A stretch of 64,000 nucleotides of DNA from a candidate division WOR-3 bacterium (GTDB lineage Bacteria; Hydrothermota; Tepidihabitantia; Tepidihabitantales; Tepidihabitantaceae). The translations under genes were made by a program, and so were the position numbers. Location of the stretch: NCBI GenBank assembly GCA_013177935.1, contig JABLXZ010000002.1, positions 248,001 to 312,000 of the forward strand, in the 5' to 3' direction. Shown here piece after piece: positions 25,504 to 34,233 of this stretch. Within the stretch, counting starts at the first letter, position 1. Each line of letters begins with the position of its first letter. The notes below the pieces were generated by a model. The model did not search any database. It was given only the letters and a program-made list of their open reading frames with translations, and was not told where the DNA came from.

Positions 25504-26832
25504 CTAACGGATTACGGTTAGTTTTGTCTGGTAAGTCTGGTTCAAGCCAATAGTCAGATTGACAAAATAGATACCAGCCGCGGGGGGATGGAAGGAGAAG
25601 CGGTGAGTGCCCGGTGGTAGATTAGAGTTGGTAAGAAGTGCGGTCTGTCTGCCTGCCGGGTCAAAGACCGTCAAGCGCGCCGGCGTGGTTCGAGAGATGC
25701 CAAAGTCAATTTGCCAGGAGCCATTTACTGGTGTTGCTTGCAACGGAACGGTGAGCAGGGTTGAGTTTTGTTCGGCGATGGCAACACCATTAGCGGTGTG
25801 GACGAGCATCGAGTCAACAGTAGTGTTGCCGGCAACATCGGAGGCGCGGACGAGCACCCAGTAGTCACCATCACCAATCTGGCCAGTTGCCCATTTACCG
25901 GTGGTGTCGTTTGCTTCAATAATACTGTCGCCATCGGTGTTGGTGACGATATAATAGTAGTCGCGGTTTTCGTAGTCGCCGCGGGAGCGGCAGGTGTTGT
26001 CGCTCTTGTAAACCACCGAGACAAGAGCGTCTTCCAAGGGGCCGGAAAATATGACGCCGATGGTCCAGGGAACAACAACCGAACCACCGGCACTTTTAAT
26101 TGAGTACTCAATCAAAAAAGGGGCAAGTTTATCCCAAACGGGGTTACCGGTAGAGAAGCCGGTCCGGTCGTAGATTTTGGCGATGATGTCAATATCACCG
26201 GTGAGGTTGTTAGGGTTTAGGTAAGTTGAGGTGTTGTTGCGGCAGAAGGCGAAGCGGGCGTTGGTACGGGCATTTTCAAATACCGGTGGTTGAAGGTCGG
26301 TGTTGGGTTGAATGATTGTCAGGGGGTTTTTGATAAACCACCAGGTGGGTTGAGGAAAGCGCTGCCAGGTGGCACCGGTGTCGGAAATACGGGCAAAGTG
26401 TAAATGGTCAAAGGTTGCATCAATTGGCCAGGGGACAAGGTAGCCAATTACTTCACCTTCTTGTACCTCATCACCGAGGTTTTTGTGCCAGCGGTCCGGG
26501 TCAATGTGGGCATAGAGCCAGCCTTCAGCCCGACCGGTGTAGGTTAAAGGGGAGTCGCAAACCGCGAGACGATAGTGCAGTTCCGCCTGAATCGTGCCCC
26601 AGGCTTTGACCCAGCCATGGGCAACCGCCCGGACCTCAACGCCGCTGGTGTCCGGTGTGATGACATCGATTCCTGGATGAAAGTAGGGGGAGGAGCCGTA
26701 GTTCTGATAGTTACCCCAGTTGTTACCTAAGGGGTGGACCTGATTTACCGGTGGAATGGGCCAGTAGGTGGCAGGTACCGGCAGGGCGGTAAATACGGTG
26801 AGGATAAAAGCACGGATAGGGAGGGGGCGCAT
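25504..26832 (-). CDS. Secreted M23 (LytM-type) peptidase with sorting-like C-terminal domain
   Basis: 442 aa. A signal peptide covers about residues 1-20. The LytM zinc ligands are visible as HPGID (HxxxD, about 52-56) and HLHF (HxH, about 142-145). A long beta-rich middle section follows. The last about 80 residues (FDPAGRQTALL, GTHRFSF, AGIYFVNL) look like the type A sorting domain used for type IX secretion or a related anchor. It would cut peptide cross-links in peptidoglycan or another Gly-rich protein. No type IX machinery is in the window. The ATG is placed by a close-set promoter. Confidence 0.82.
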   Translation of the reverse strand: MRPLPIRAFILTVFTALPVPATYWPIPPVNQVHPLGNNWGNYQNYGSSPYFHPGIDVITPDTSGVEVRAVAHGWVKAWGTIQAELHYRLAVCDSPLTYTGRAEGWLYAHIDPDRWHKNLGDEVQEGEVIGYLVPWPIDATFDHLHFARISDTGATWQRFPQPTWWFIKNPLTIIQPNTDLQPPVFENARTNARFAFCRNNTSTYLNPNNLTGDIDIIAKIYDRTGFSTGNPVWDKLAPFLIEYSIKSAGGSVVVPWTIGVIFSGPLEDALVSVVYKSDNTCRSRGDYENRDYYYIVTNTDGDSIIEANDTTGKWATGQIGDGDYWVLVRASDVAGNTTVDSMLVHTANGVAIAEQNSTLLTVPLQATPVNGSWQIDFGISRTTPARLTVFDPAGRQTALLTNSNLPPGTHRFSFHPPAAGIYFVNLTIGLNQTYQTKLTVIR

Positions 26833-26838
26833 TAATAC

Positions 26839-26866
26839 ATTTTAGCCGGGGATTAACAGATGTCAA
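26839..26866 (-). promoter_or_regulatory. Promoter for the M23 peptidase gene (leaderless type)
   Basis: Minus strand TTGACA (26861-26866), 16-base spacer, TAAAAT (26839-26844), six bases to the ATG. Five of six positions of the -10 match. Confidence 0.65.
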
Positions 26867-26919
26867 AATAAGAAGTCAGTGAGAGCAGAAGCAAGAAAGA
26901 CCGGAGGAGTAATTAAGCG

Positions 26920-26947
26920 TTGACAGGGAAAAGGAAGTTTTTATATT
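26920..26947 (+). promoter_or_regulatory. Promoter for the methyltransferase gene (leaderless type)
   Basis: TTGACA (26920-26925), 16-base spacer, TATATT (26942-26947), seven bases to ATG 26955. The -10 overlaps the in-frame TTG at 26946, so that codon cannot be the start from this promoter. Confidence 0.65.
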
Positions 26948-26954
26948 GAGTGAG

Positions 26955-27713
26955 ATGGTGGCACCGTTTACGCGGTTTGCCCGGTATTACGACCGGTTTA
27001 TGATGAAGTTCGTGGACTATCAGGGCTGGATTAACTATATATTGAAAATTTTCCAGCGGTTTAAAGTTATGCCCAGGACAATTCTTGATGTCGCGTGCGG
27101 GAGCGGTATCCCCACCGTGCTGCTGGCGCAGAAGGGTTATCGGATGATTGGTGTTGACCGGTCAAAGGAGATGCTTGAAGTACTCGAGAGTAAACGGGGC
27201 GATTTGCCGATTGAGGTGGTGTGCGCCGACATCAGAGATTTCAAGATTAAGGAAACGGTTGACGCCGCGATTTCACTATATGACAGCATCAATTATCTGT
27301 TGACCGAAGAAGACCTCGAGCGATGCTTCAGTTGTGTGTTTGAGAGTTTAAATAAGCAGGGGATATTTGTATTTGATATGAACACCCTGTATGGACTTTC
27401 TGAAGCCTGGGGGACAAGAACACTCACCCGCGAGACTGAAGAGGTCGTCTCAATATGGCAAAACAGTTATAACCCGGAAACAAGAATTTCCACTCTCCAT
27501 TTGACCTTCTGGGAAAAAATGCCGGACGGTACTCTGGGTGAGAAGTTCGAGGAGATACACCAGGAGCGCGCTTATACTATAAAAGAGGTTAAGAGGGCGT
27601 TGAAGACGGTGGGGTTTTCCCAATCACATTTTTTCCACCACGGCGGTTTTTTCCCGGTTGGTCCTTTAACAGGACGGATGATGGTGGTGGCGCAAAAGGT
27701 AGGGCAGATTTGA
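26955..27713 (+). CDS. SAM-dependent class I methyltransferase
   Basis: 252 aa from ATG 26955. Motif I reads ILDVACGSGIPTVLLA (about 41-56), followed by GVDRSKEML and VCADIRDF, the usual SAM-binding strand order. The YDRFMM segment at the N-terminus and the helical insert after ISLYDSINYLL resemble small-molecule methyltransferases. The substrate is unknown. It stands alone, and the next gene's promoter overlaps its stop codon. Confidence 0.85.
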   Translation: MVAPFTRFARYYDRFMMKFVDYQGWINYILKIFQRFKVMPRTILDVACGSGIPTVLLAQKGYRMIGVDRSKEMLEVLESKRGDLPIEVVCADIRDFKIKETVDAAISLYDSINYLLTEEDLERCFSCVFESLNKQGIFVFDMNTLYGLSEAWGTRTLTRETEEVVSIWQNSYNPETRISTLHLTFWEKMPDGTLGEKFEEIHQERAYTIKEVKRALKTVGFSQSHFFHHGGFFPVGPLTGRMMVVAQKVGQI

Positions 27714-27737
27714 AATCTAATTTAAGAAAGGTAAAAT
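27710..27737 (+). promoter_or_regulatory. Promoter for the EndoQ gene (leaderless type)
   Basis: TTGAAA (27710-27715), overlapping the upstream stop codon, 16-base spacer, TAAAAT (27732-27737), then six bases to the ATG at 27744. Confidence 0.6.
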
Positions 27738-27743
27738 AGGGCG

Positions 27744-29003
27744 ATGCGATTTATTGCGGACTTACATATTCATTCAAGATATTCCCGGGCAACGAGTCAG
27801 GAGATGAACATTCCGGCAATCGCCCGGGCGGCAAAGATTAAAGGGATTAAACTGGTTGCCACGGGAGACTTCACTCATCCGGAATATTTTGTTTCGTTGC
27901 GCGAGCATTTGAAGGATGGAGAAAACGGGTTATATCTTTATGGTGATACCTATTTCATTCTTTCGACCGAGGTCAACAATATCTACTCCGCTGGTGGTAG
28001 GTTGCGCCGGATTCACAACCTGATTTACTGCCCGAGTCTGGAGAGCGCCCAGAAGATTAATAATATGCTGACCCGTTACGGCAGGTTGGAGGTTGATGGC
28101 AGACCGACGGTGAGTATTTCGAGTTATGACCTTGTGGCGCGAGTGATTGAGATTGACCCCCGAGCGTTTGTTGTCCCCGCCCACATCTGGACGCCATGGT
28201 TCTCGCTTTTTGGCTCGAACTCAGGGTTCGACTCATTTGAGGAATGTTTTGGTGACCTTTCCGACGAGGTGTTTGCGGTTGAGACCGGTCTTTCTTCGGA
28301 CCCGCCGATGAACTGGCGGTTGTCGGCGCTGGATAAGAAGACCTTGGTATCTAATTCCGATGCGCACTCGCCCAGCCGACTGGGACGAGAAGCGAATGTG
28401 TTCAACTGTGAGATGGATTACGATACACTGCGCGCTGTGTTGAAGACGAAAGATAAAAGTCGGTTTCTGTTTACGATTGAGTTCTTTCCCGAGGAAGGGA
28501 AGTATCATTACGATGGGCATCGCAATTGCGGAGTGCGGATGAACCCAACCGATGCGATGCTTTCAGGTAATGTGTGTCCGATGTGCCGGAAACCGCTGAC
28601 AGTCGGGGTATTGCATCGAGTCGAGGAACTTGCCGACCGAAAGCCGGGCACCCAACCTGAAGATGTGATACCATTTAAGCACCTGGTGCCGCTGGAGGAA
28701 ATTATTGCTGAAGCACTGGAGATGGGTCGGGACACCGCTGGTGTTGCTCGACGCTACGAAGAGCTGATTAATGCGCTCGGGAGTGAGTTTGAGATTTTGA
28801 TGGATGTACCGATTGAGGATATCAAGCGCGTGGATGCAAGAGTTGGTGAAGGGGTGGAAATGATGCGTCAGGGTCGGGTAACAGTCGAGCCCGGTTACGA
28901 CGGTGTGTTCGGGGTGGTTCAAGTCCTACCAGGAGACCGACGGCGGGCGGTTGAGATAGGACAAGATGTTAAAGGTGATGATAAGCAGTTGAGGCTGTTT
29001 TAG
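27744..29003 (+). CDS. Endonuclease Q-like PHP-domain DNA repair nuclease
   Basis: 419 aa. A PHP domain opens with DLHIHSRYS (about 5-13), continues with ATGDFTHPEYF and later has SNSDAHSPSRLGREAN, all metal-site segments. A four-cysteine zinc element follows (NCGVRMNP...CPMCRKPL, about 260-288). This order matches EndoQ, which cuts 5' of deaminated bases (hypoxanthine, uracil, xanthine) and abasic sites. The protein ends in QLRLF, a match to the bacterial sliding-clamp binding motif. EndoQ is common in Thermococcales and rare in bacteria. The activity is inferred from family resemblance. Confidence 0.85.
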   Translation: MRFIADLHIHSRYSRATSQEMNIPAIARAAKIKGIKLVATGDFTHPEYFVSLREHLKDGENGLYLYGDTYFILSTEVNNIYSAGGRLRRIHNLIYCPSLESAQKINNMLTRYGRLEVDGRPTVSISSYDLVARVIEIDPRAFVVPAHIWTPWFSLFGSNSGFDSFEECFGDLSDEVFAVETGLSSDPPMNWRLSALDKKTLVSNSDAHSPSRLGREANVFNCEMDYDTLRAVLKTKDKSRFLFTIEFFPEEGKYHYDGHRNCGVRMNPTDAMLSGNVCPMCRKPLTVGVLHRVEELADRKPGTQPEDVIPFKHLVPLEEIIAEALEMGRDTAGVARRYEELINALGSEFEILMDVPIEDIKRVDARVGEGVEMMRQGRVTVEPGYDGVFGVVQVLPGDRRRAVEIGQDVKGDDKQLRLF

Positions 29004-29049
29004 GGATGAAGAGGAGAAGTGCCGAACAGGAGCATGGGAGAGGATGGTA

Positions 29050-29547
29050 ATGAAACGGCTCTGGGCACCGTGGCGCGCGGAGTATATTAGCAGCATTACA
29101 CCGGAGTGTCGTGACTGTCTTTTCTGTTATTTAAAGAAGATGAAGGACGACAAAAAGAGTTTGATTCTTTACCGGGGGAAGAAGGCGTTTGTTGTGATGA
29201 ATCGCTATCCTTACAACAGCGGGCATTTGATGGTGGCACCATTGCGCCACTTTGCCAGTTTTGAAGAGTTAAAACCTACCGAGGGGTCAGAAATTCTGAG
29301 ACTGGTAAAGTTGAGTGTAAAGGCTCTACGACAGGAGTTTAAACCCCAGGGGTTCAATGTTGGGGCGAATCTGGGTGCGGTAGCGGGGGCGGGTGTTACG
29401 GGCCATCTCCATCTGCATATCGTCCCCCGCTGGCAGGGAGATACGAATTTTATGCCCATCTTTGCCGAAACCAAGGTGGTGAGTGAACACCTCGAAAGAA
29501 CTTATGAACGGCTGGCGCGGCGGTTTGCCAAATTTGAACGGAGATAA
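29050..29547 (+). CDS. HIT family nucleotide hydrolase/transferase
   Basis: 165 aa from ATG 29050, chosen over ATG 29044 because GGGAGAGG then has a normal spacing. The histidine triad reads HLHLHIVPRW (about 122-131). An N-terminal RLWAPWRAEYI and CRDCLFC pair is typical of the branch related to AP4A phosphorylase and HIT proteins with a bound zinc. These enzymes act on dinucleoside polyphosphates or nucleoside phosphoramidates. It is probably co-transcribed with the HAD hydrolase five bases downstream. Confidence 0.88.
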   Translation: MKRLWAPWRAEYISSITPECRDCLFCYLKKMKDDKKSLILYRGKKAFVVMNRYPYNSGHLMVAPLRHFASFEELKPTEGSEILRLVKLSVKALRQEFKPQGFNVGANLGAVAGAGVTGHLHLHIVPRWQGDTNFMPIFAETKVVSEHLERTYERLARRFAKFERR

Positions 29548-29552
29548 GTAGT

Positions 29553-30239
29553 ATGGTTAAAGCGGTTGTTTTTGATGTTGACAATACTTTGGTTGATTTT
29601 GATAAATGGAAAAAGGCGGCGGTGGATGCGGCGGTAATGGCAATGATCGATGCCGGTCTGGATTTAACCCCGGAAGCAGCAAAAAAGAAGATTTACAAAA
29701 TTTACGAGGAGAAGGGGATTGAGTATCAGGAGGTGTTTAACGACTTTTTGAATGAGGTTCTGGGTTATATCGATTACCGGATTCTGGCGAGTGGGATTAT
29801 CGCTTATCGTCGGGCACGGGAGGGAGCACTTGTTCCATATCCTCATGTAAATCTGGCACTCTTGAAACTTTTTCGGTTGGGCTTGAAATTGGCGGTGGTT
29901 TCCGATGCACCGCGATTGCCAGTCTGGATGCGACTGGTGTCTTTGGGCGTTGACCGATTTTTTGATGTCGTTGTTACCTTCGACGACACCGGTAAGCGTA
30001 AGCCAGCGCGAGAGCCGTTTGAAAAGGTCTTAGAGCTTTTACAGGTTAAACCCGCGGAGGCGATAATGGTAGGAGATTGGGCGGAAAGGGACATTGTTGG
30101 GGCAAAGGAGCTGGGGATGATTACGGTGTTTGCCCGTTATGGTGATAGTTTTGGAACCCAAAACTCCGGTGCCGATTATGAGGTCAACGACATCTTAGAG
30201 TTGATTCCGATTGTTGAGCGGTTGAATCAGAAAGAATAG
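29553..30239 (+). CDS. HAD superfamily hydrolase
   Basis: 228 aa. Motif I is DVDNTLVDF (about 8-16, first Asp the nucleophile), motif II VVSDAPR, motif III lysine in GKRKPAREPF and motif IV VGDWAERDIVGA. The cap domain type and length suit a small-molecule phosphatase such as phosphoglycolate or haloacid dehalogenase-like enzymes; the substrate is not apparent. It is tightly spaced with the HIT gene and acpS. Confidence 0.88.
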   Translation: MVKAVVFDVDNTLVDFDKWKKAAVDAAVMAMIDAGLDLTPEAAKKKIYKIYEEKGIEYQEVFNDFLNEVLGYIDYRILASGIIAYRRAREGALVPYPHVNLALLKLFRLGLKLAVVSDAPRLPVWMRLVSLGVDRFFDVVVTFDDTGKRKPAREPFEKVLELLQVKPAEAIMVGDWAERDIVGAKELGMITVFARYGDSFGTQNSGADYEVNDILELIPIVERLNQKE

Positions 30240-30241
30240 TT

Positions 30242-30628
30242 GTGTCTTTAGACCGGCCGGCAGTATTTGGGGTTGGAATTGACCTGATGAGTGTGAAAAG
30301 AATTCGGCGGGCGATTGAATGTTATGGAGGGCGATTTCTTGAGCGGATTTTTTCGCCAGCAGAAGTTGATTTCTGTCAAAAACTTTCTAATCCGTACCCT
30401 TCTTATGCCGCCCGTTTTGCGGCAAAAGAGGCTTTTTCCAAAGCACTGGGTACCGGGTTGCGCGGGTTAGTGTCGTGGCGAGAAATAGAGGTGTGTGACA
30501 ACGAACGAACTAGACCCACGCTCAAAGTTACAGGTCGGGCAAAGGAACTGTTGGCGGGACGTCGCGTGCATTTAAGCCTAACTCATTTAGAGGATTATGC
30601 GGCGGCAGTAGTGGTAATCGAGGGTTGA
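30242..30628 (+). CDS. acpS: Holo-[acyl-carrier-protein] synthase
   Basis: 128 aa with a GTG start two bases after the HAD stop. The AcpS motifs are complete: GVGIDLMSVKRI (about 10-21, Mg-binding Asp) and FAAKEAFSKALGTGL (about 58-72), plus HLSLTHLEDYAAAVVV at the end. It transfers 4'-phosphopantetheine from coenzyme A to acyl carrier protein. No fatty acid synthesis gene is adjacent. Confidence 0.93.
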   Translation: MSLDRPAVFGVGIDLMSVKRIRRAIECYGGRFLERIFSPAEVDFCQKLSNPYPSYAARFAAKEAFSKALGTGLRGLVSWREIEVCDNERTRPTLKVTGRAKELLAGRRVHLSLTHLEDYAAAVVVIEG

Positions 30629-30652
30629 CTTTTAAATCGGATAGGTTATTCT
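30625..30652 (+). promoter_or_regulatory. Promoter for topA (near-leaderless)
   Basis: TTGACT (30625-30630), 16-base spacer, TATTCT (30647-30652), nine bases to ATG 30662. The -10 is the same TATTCT used before the MarC gene. No Shine-Dalgarno precedes the ATG. Confidence 0.5.
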
Positions 30653-30661
30653 TGACCCCCA

Positions 30662-32782
30662 ATGGCGAAAAAAGATTTATTGATTGTTGAGTCGCCAACC
30701 AAGGCGCATACGATTAGCCGGCTCTTAAAAGGCAAGATAAAGGTGCTTTCGTCCCGGGGACACATTGCGGATTTGCCGAAATCCCGGCTCGGGGTTGATA
30801 TTGAGAACGGGTTTGAACCAGAGTACATTAAAATCCGGGGTAAGGCGGCTATAATCAATGAGTTAAAAACGGCGGCAAAGCAGGCAAAGACGGTTTATTT
30901 GGGTTGTGACCCGGACCGTGAAGGTGAGGCGATTGCCTATTCCGTGGCACAGGAGTTGAAGAACGGTGCACCGATAAAACGGGTGTTGTTTTACGAAATA
31001 ACACCGAGGGGGATTGAAACCGCGTTCCGTTCTCCCGGCGAGATTGACCTCCGTAAGGTTGATGCTCATCGGGCACGCCGCGTACTTGACCGGCTGGTAG
31101 GGTATCTTGTTTCACCCTTACTATGGCGTACAGTGCGGGCGGGAAAGTCGGCAGGACGGGTGCAAACCGTTGCCCTGCGGATTTTAGTTGAGCGGGAGCG
31201 GGAGATTGCGAATTTCCAATCTGAAGAGTTCTGGGTGGTACGGGCGATTTTTATGCGCGCGAGCGGCGAGAGATTTGAAGCGCAACTGGTAAAAATCGCC
31301 AATCAATCGTTCCAATTAAAAGACCGGTCTGCAGTGGAAGTGGTGCGTCAGGGGTGCGAGAAGGCACAGTTCAGGGTTAGCGCGGTGAAATGCCGCGAGC
31401 GGCGCAAAAGACCACTCGCCCCATTTGTGACCGCAACGCTATTAAAGGAAGCGGGGCAGTTGTTTAAGTTCAGTTCGGCGCGCACGATGCGCATCGCGCA
31501 GCGGTTGTTTGAAGGGGTAGATTTGAAGGAAGAGACGGTCGGTTTGATTACCTATCCCAGGACCGACTCATTTCGAGTAGCGGAGGATGTTATCGACGGG
31601 GTGCGGGATATGATTGTTAAGGTCTATGGCAGGCAATTTCTTCCAGACAAGCCCCGTGTCTATCCAGACCGCAAAGGTGCTCAGGGTGCGCATGAGGCGA
31701 TTAGGCCAACGCGCTTGGATTTGACCCCAGAGCAGGTTAAGCCATATTTGACACCGGATGAGTTTAAGGTTTATGAGTTAATTTTTCGCCGTTTTGTCGC
31801 CAGCCAGATGGCGGATGCTCTGTACAGTCTCACCGAGGTTCTGGTCGAAGGTGGCGATTACACCTTCCGGACCGAGGCGGTGAGAAGGGTGTTTGAAGGA
31901 TTTGAACGGGTTTACGGTGAACCGGATAAGGAAAGCGCATTGCCGGAACTCCAGGAAGGCGAACTGGTTAAGATGGCGGAATTCACACCAGAACAGAAGT
32001 TTACTCAGCCGCCACCCCGCTACACAGAGGCAAGTTTAATCAAACGGTTGGAAGTGAATGGCATCGGCAGACCATCGACCTATGCGACGATTGTCCCAAC
32101 TTTGATTGAGCGTCGGTATGTTGAGAGAAAACAGGGAAAGTTGGTTCCAACGGAACTGGGGATGGTGGTGAACGACATTTTAATTCCCCGTTTTGCTAAC
32201 ATATTTGAGATTGGTTTTACCCGCGAGATGGAAAAGGAGCTTGACCAGGTTGAGGAAGGGGAAGAAAACTGGCGTGAGGTGGTGGCACGGTTTTATCAAC
32301 CTTTTAAGGAGGATTTAGACCGGGCAGAGGCGGAGATGAGCGAAATCAAAGATGGTTTAATCCGGGAGCTTAACGAACATTGTCCGAAGTGCGGCTCGGT
32401 TCTGGTAGAGCGCTGGGGTAGGTTTGGCAAATTTATATCGTGTGCAAAATATCCGGAGTGCGATTATGTGAAAAAGAACGAAGAGAAACCGTTGGCGGAT
32501 AGCTGTCCGAAGTGCGGCAAGCCGTTGGTTGAGCGACAGAGTAGGTTTGGTAAATTCGTCTCGTGCTCCGGTTATCCGGAATGTGACTTTATAAAACGGC
32601 CACCTAAAGAACCGCCTAAACTCCTTGAACAGACCTGTCCGAAGTGCGGCAAGCCGTTGGTTGAGCGACAGAGTAGGTTTGGTAAATTCATCGCGTGCTC
32701 CGGGTATCCGAAATGCCGGTTCGTCCAGAAAAACAGAAAGAGAGAGAAAAAAGAGGGGAAGAATGAGATGGACCAAAAATAA
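30662..32782 (+). CDS. topA: DNA topoisomerase I
   Basis: 706 aa. The TOPRIM domain opens with LLIVESPTKAHTI and has CDPDREGEAIAY. The catalytic tyrosine is Tyr298 in ITYPRTDSF. Three C-terminal C4 zinc ribbons follow, each of the form CPKCG..L.ER..RFGKF..C..YP.C; the second and third share 55 identical bases. The tail is lysine-rich. It relaxes negatively supercoiled DNA. A short PPC-domain gene starts inside its last 20 bases. Confidence 0.96.
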   Translation: MAKKDLLIVESPTKAHTISRLLKGKIKVLSSRGHIADLPKSRLGVDIENGFEPEYIKIRGKAAIINELKTAAKQAKTVYLGCDPDREGEAIAYSVAQELKNGAPIKRVLFYEITPRGIETAFRSPGEIDLRKVDAHRARRVLDRLVGYLVSPLLWRTVRAGKSAGRVQTVALRILVEREREIANFQSEEFWVVRAIFMRASGERFEAQLVKIANQSFQLKDRSAVEVVRQGCEKAQFRVSAVKCRERRKRPLAPFVTATLLKEAGQLFKFSSARTMRIAQRLFEGVDLKEETVGLITYPRTDSFRVAEDVIDGVRDMIVKVYGRQFLPDKPRVYPDRKGAQGAHEAIRPTRLDLTPEQVKPYLTPDEFKVYELIFRRFVASQMADALYSLTEVLVEGGDYTFRTEAVRRVFEGFERVYGEPDKESALPELQEGELVKMAEFTPEQKFTQPPPRYTEASLIKRLEVNGIGRPSTYATIVPTLIERRYVERKQGKLVPTELGMVVNDILIPRFANIFEIGFTREMEKELDQVEEGEENWREVVARFYQPFKEDLDRAEAEMSEIKDGLIRELNEHCPKCGSVLVERWGRFGKFISCAKYPECDYVKKNEEKPLADSCPKCGKPLVERQSRFGKFVSCSGYPECDFIKRPPKEPPKLLEQTCPKCGKPLVERQSRFGKFIACSGYPKCRFVQKNRKREKKEGKNEMDQK
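32503..32689 (+). repeat. Duplicated zinc-ribbon coding segment in topA
   Basis: Bases 32503-32557 and 32635-32689 are identical over 55 positions, 132 bp (44 codons) apart, encoding the second and third zinc ribbons. Flanking codons differ, suggesting recent duplication or gene conversion. Confidence 0.85.
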
Positions 32783-33182
32783 CCGGTTCTATCAGTTAAG
32801 GCTTTGGCCGGGTGAGGAGATAATAACAAGCCTTGTAGAATTTTCCCGGCGAGTAAAGATAAAATCCGGGGTTGTCCTGGGAATTGGGGCGGGTACCAAT
32901 TTTGAGTTGGGTTATTACCATTTTGATAAACAGACCTACCACCGGCGCCGGTTAAAAGGTGAATATGAGATTGTTTCCCTTGTAGGCAACATCGCCTGGG
33001 AGGATAAACAGCCAATTTGCCACTGTCATATAGTTCTTAGCGACCAGCGAATGGCGACCTATGGAGGACACCTGTTTGCCGGTTTAGTATCTGCCACCTG
33101 CGAGATTACCGTTTTGCCAGGTGATAAGAAGTTACACCGGGAACTTGAAAGGGAGACTGGCTTAAAGCTCCTCAAGTTGTAA
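32763..33182 (+). CDS. PPC/DUF296 domain protein
   Basis: 139 aa from ATG 32763, behind GAGGGGAAG and overlapping the topA end. The PPC (DUF296) fold is visible through GVVLGIGAGTNFELGYY, the two-histidine HCHIVLSDQ and GGHLFAG, which together make the zinc site in bacterial members. Bacterial single-domain PPC proteins form trimers; some have been called DNA-binding by analogy to plant AT-hook proteins, without proof here. Coupling to topA is suggestive of a DNA-related role. Confidence 0.85.
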   Translation: MRWTKNNRFYQLRLWPGEEIITSLVEFSRRVKIKSGVVLGIGAGTNFELGYYHFDKQTYHRRRLKGEYEIVSLVGNIAWEDKQPICHCHIVLSDQRMATYGGHLFAGLVSATCEITVLPGDKKLHRELERETGLKLLKL

Positions 33183-33507
33183 GGGTCCTGGAGCAATTAA
33201 ATAGAAAATACGGAGCCGGTAGATAAGCACCTTCTCCTTATCTAACTATTGGCTGTGCCGTAACTCTGTCGGAAAGTCTGGCCTTTCTTCCACAGGTGCG
33301 ACAATTGTTTTAAAATTGGTCACCCGGTACATGTTATTGTGATTTAATGCAATATGATTGTGTCTCCACTAAAACCCAATAGAACAGCAGATTGATAGCG
33401 AATTGGTGTTATAGTTGTTAGTCTCTGATTTTCTATATGTTATGACAAAATAAGGATAGCGAAGCGGTGGCACAGAGTATGCTGTGATTTTAACCGAGGG
33501 GTTTCAA
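33183..33507. other. 325-bp intergenic region with one dyad
   Basis: A perfect 8-bp stem TAGATAAG / CTTATCTA (33220-33227 and 33237-33244, nine-base loop) lies about 40 bases after the PPC stop. It lacks a following T-run, so it is a poor terminator. GGAAAGTCTGGCC near 33271 resembles part of RNase P RNA, but no other RNase P feature is found. The last 90 bases are A/T-rich and may hold the cvpA promoter. Confidence 0.4.
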
Positions 33508-34101
33508 ATGGCGGTGGATGTTATTATCATTTTGTTCATCCTTGGGTTTATGGTCAGTGGTTACTATTCGGGTCTGATAAGGAGGTTCTGCTCATTGCTT
33601 TTCCCTTCGCTTGGGCTCCTCATCGGGTTGAGGAATCAAACGGTCGTCTCCCCCGCATTCGACCGATTCCTTCACAACTATCCCGCATCCGCTTTTTTCG
33701 CCTTCCTTGTTCTTGTCGCCGCCACCTGGCTGGGACTTCGTTTTGTCCGACGGGTGCTTTTGAAACTGCTGGACTGGAGCCGCCTTGAGTATCTCGACAT
33801 CTTTCTTGGGGGTATCTTCGGACTGGCAAAGGGCCTGGCGGTGGTTTGGCTTGGTCTCGCTTTTACCCTCGTTGTGTTTCCGCCCAGTGTGCGCGTGTTC
33901 AGCCGTTCCAGTGCCGCAATGCGAGTTCTGGCGCTGGCGGATAAAGTTCTTGACACGCGGTCGCTCCTGAGTTGCGGGGTGGAAAGGTTAATGAGCAGGA
34001 CAGCGGGGCAGATTGAGGAGGTGGGCTCGGTTTTGCGAACCGGTTCGCAGCTGGGTCGCTCACTCAATCTGCTCCGCACCGGTGCCGCACCTTATAGGTA
34101 G
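33508..34101 (+). CDS. CvpA family membrane protein
   Basis: 197 aa from ATG 33508, which has GAGGG seven bases upstream; GTG 33484 is an in-frame alternative. Four hydrophobic segments (about 3-22, 30-40, 56-78 and 96-118) and the central RLEYLDIFLGGIFGLAKGL match CvpA/colicin V production proteins. The C-terminal third is polar and helical. The molecular function of the family is not settled; links to envelope maintenance have been reported. A rho-independent terminator follows. Confidence 0.8.
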   Translation: MAVDVIIILFILGFMVSGYYSGLIRRFCSLLFPSLGLLIGLRNQTVVSPAFDRFLHNYPASAFFAFLVLVAATWLGLRFVRRVLLKLLDWSRLEYLDIFLGGIFGLAKGLAVVWLGLAFTLVVFPPSVRVFSRSSAAMRVLALADKVLDTRSLLSCGVERLMSRTAGQIEEVGSVLRTGSQLGRSLNLLRTGAAPYR

Positions 34102-34133
34102 CGCAAATTTCATCAAGCGGGCAAAAAGACAGG

Positions 34134-34172
34134 AGTACGGGAACTTGCCCGTACTTGCCTTTTTTGTTTTTC
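34134..34172 (+). terminator. Rho-independent terminator after the cvpA-like gene
   Basis: Perfect 8-bp stem AGTACGGG / CCCGTACT (34134-34141 and 34148-34155) with a six-base loop, followed by TGCCTTTTTTGTTTTTC. Confidence 0.85.
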
Positions 34173-34233
34173 TTGTTATACTAAAGTTCCTTGACAAGTA
34201 CTATTCCATTTTTAATCCAGGAGGCAAGGTATC

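Noticed and set aside
25504-26832. Firm call of type IX secretion for the M23 peptidase
   Set aside because: Only the C-terminal sequence pattern suggests it; no secretion gene is in the window, so it is kept as a possibility.
33220-33244. Terminator after the PPC-domain gene
   Set aside because: The stem is perfect but A/T-rich, with a nine-base loop and no T-run behind it.
33265-33310. GGAAAGTCTGGCC resembling the start of RNase P RNA
   Set aside because: The gap is too short and no other conserved RNase P segments or closing helix were found.
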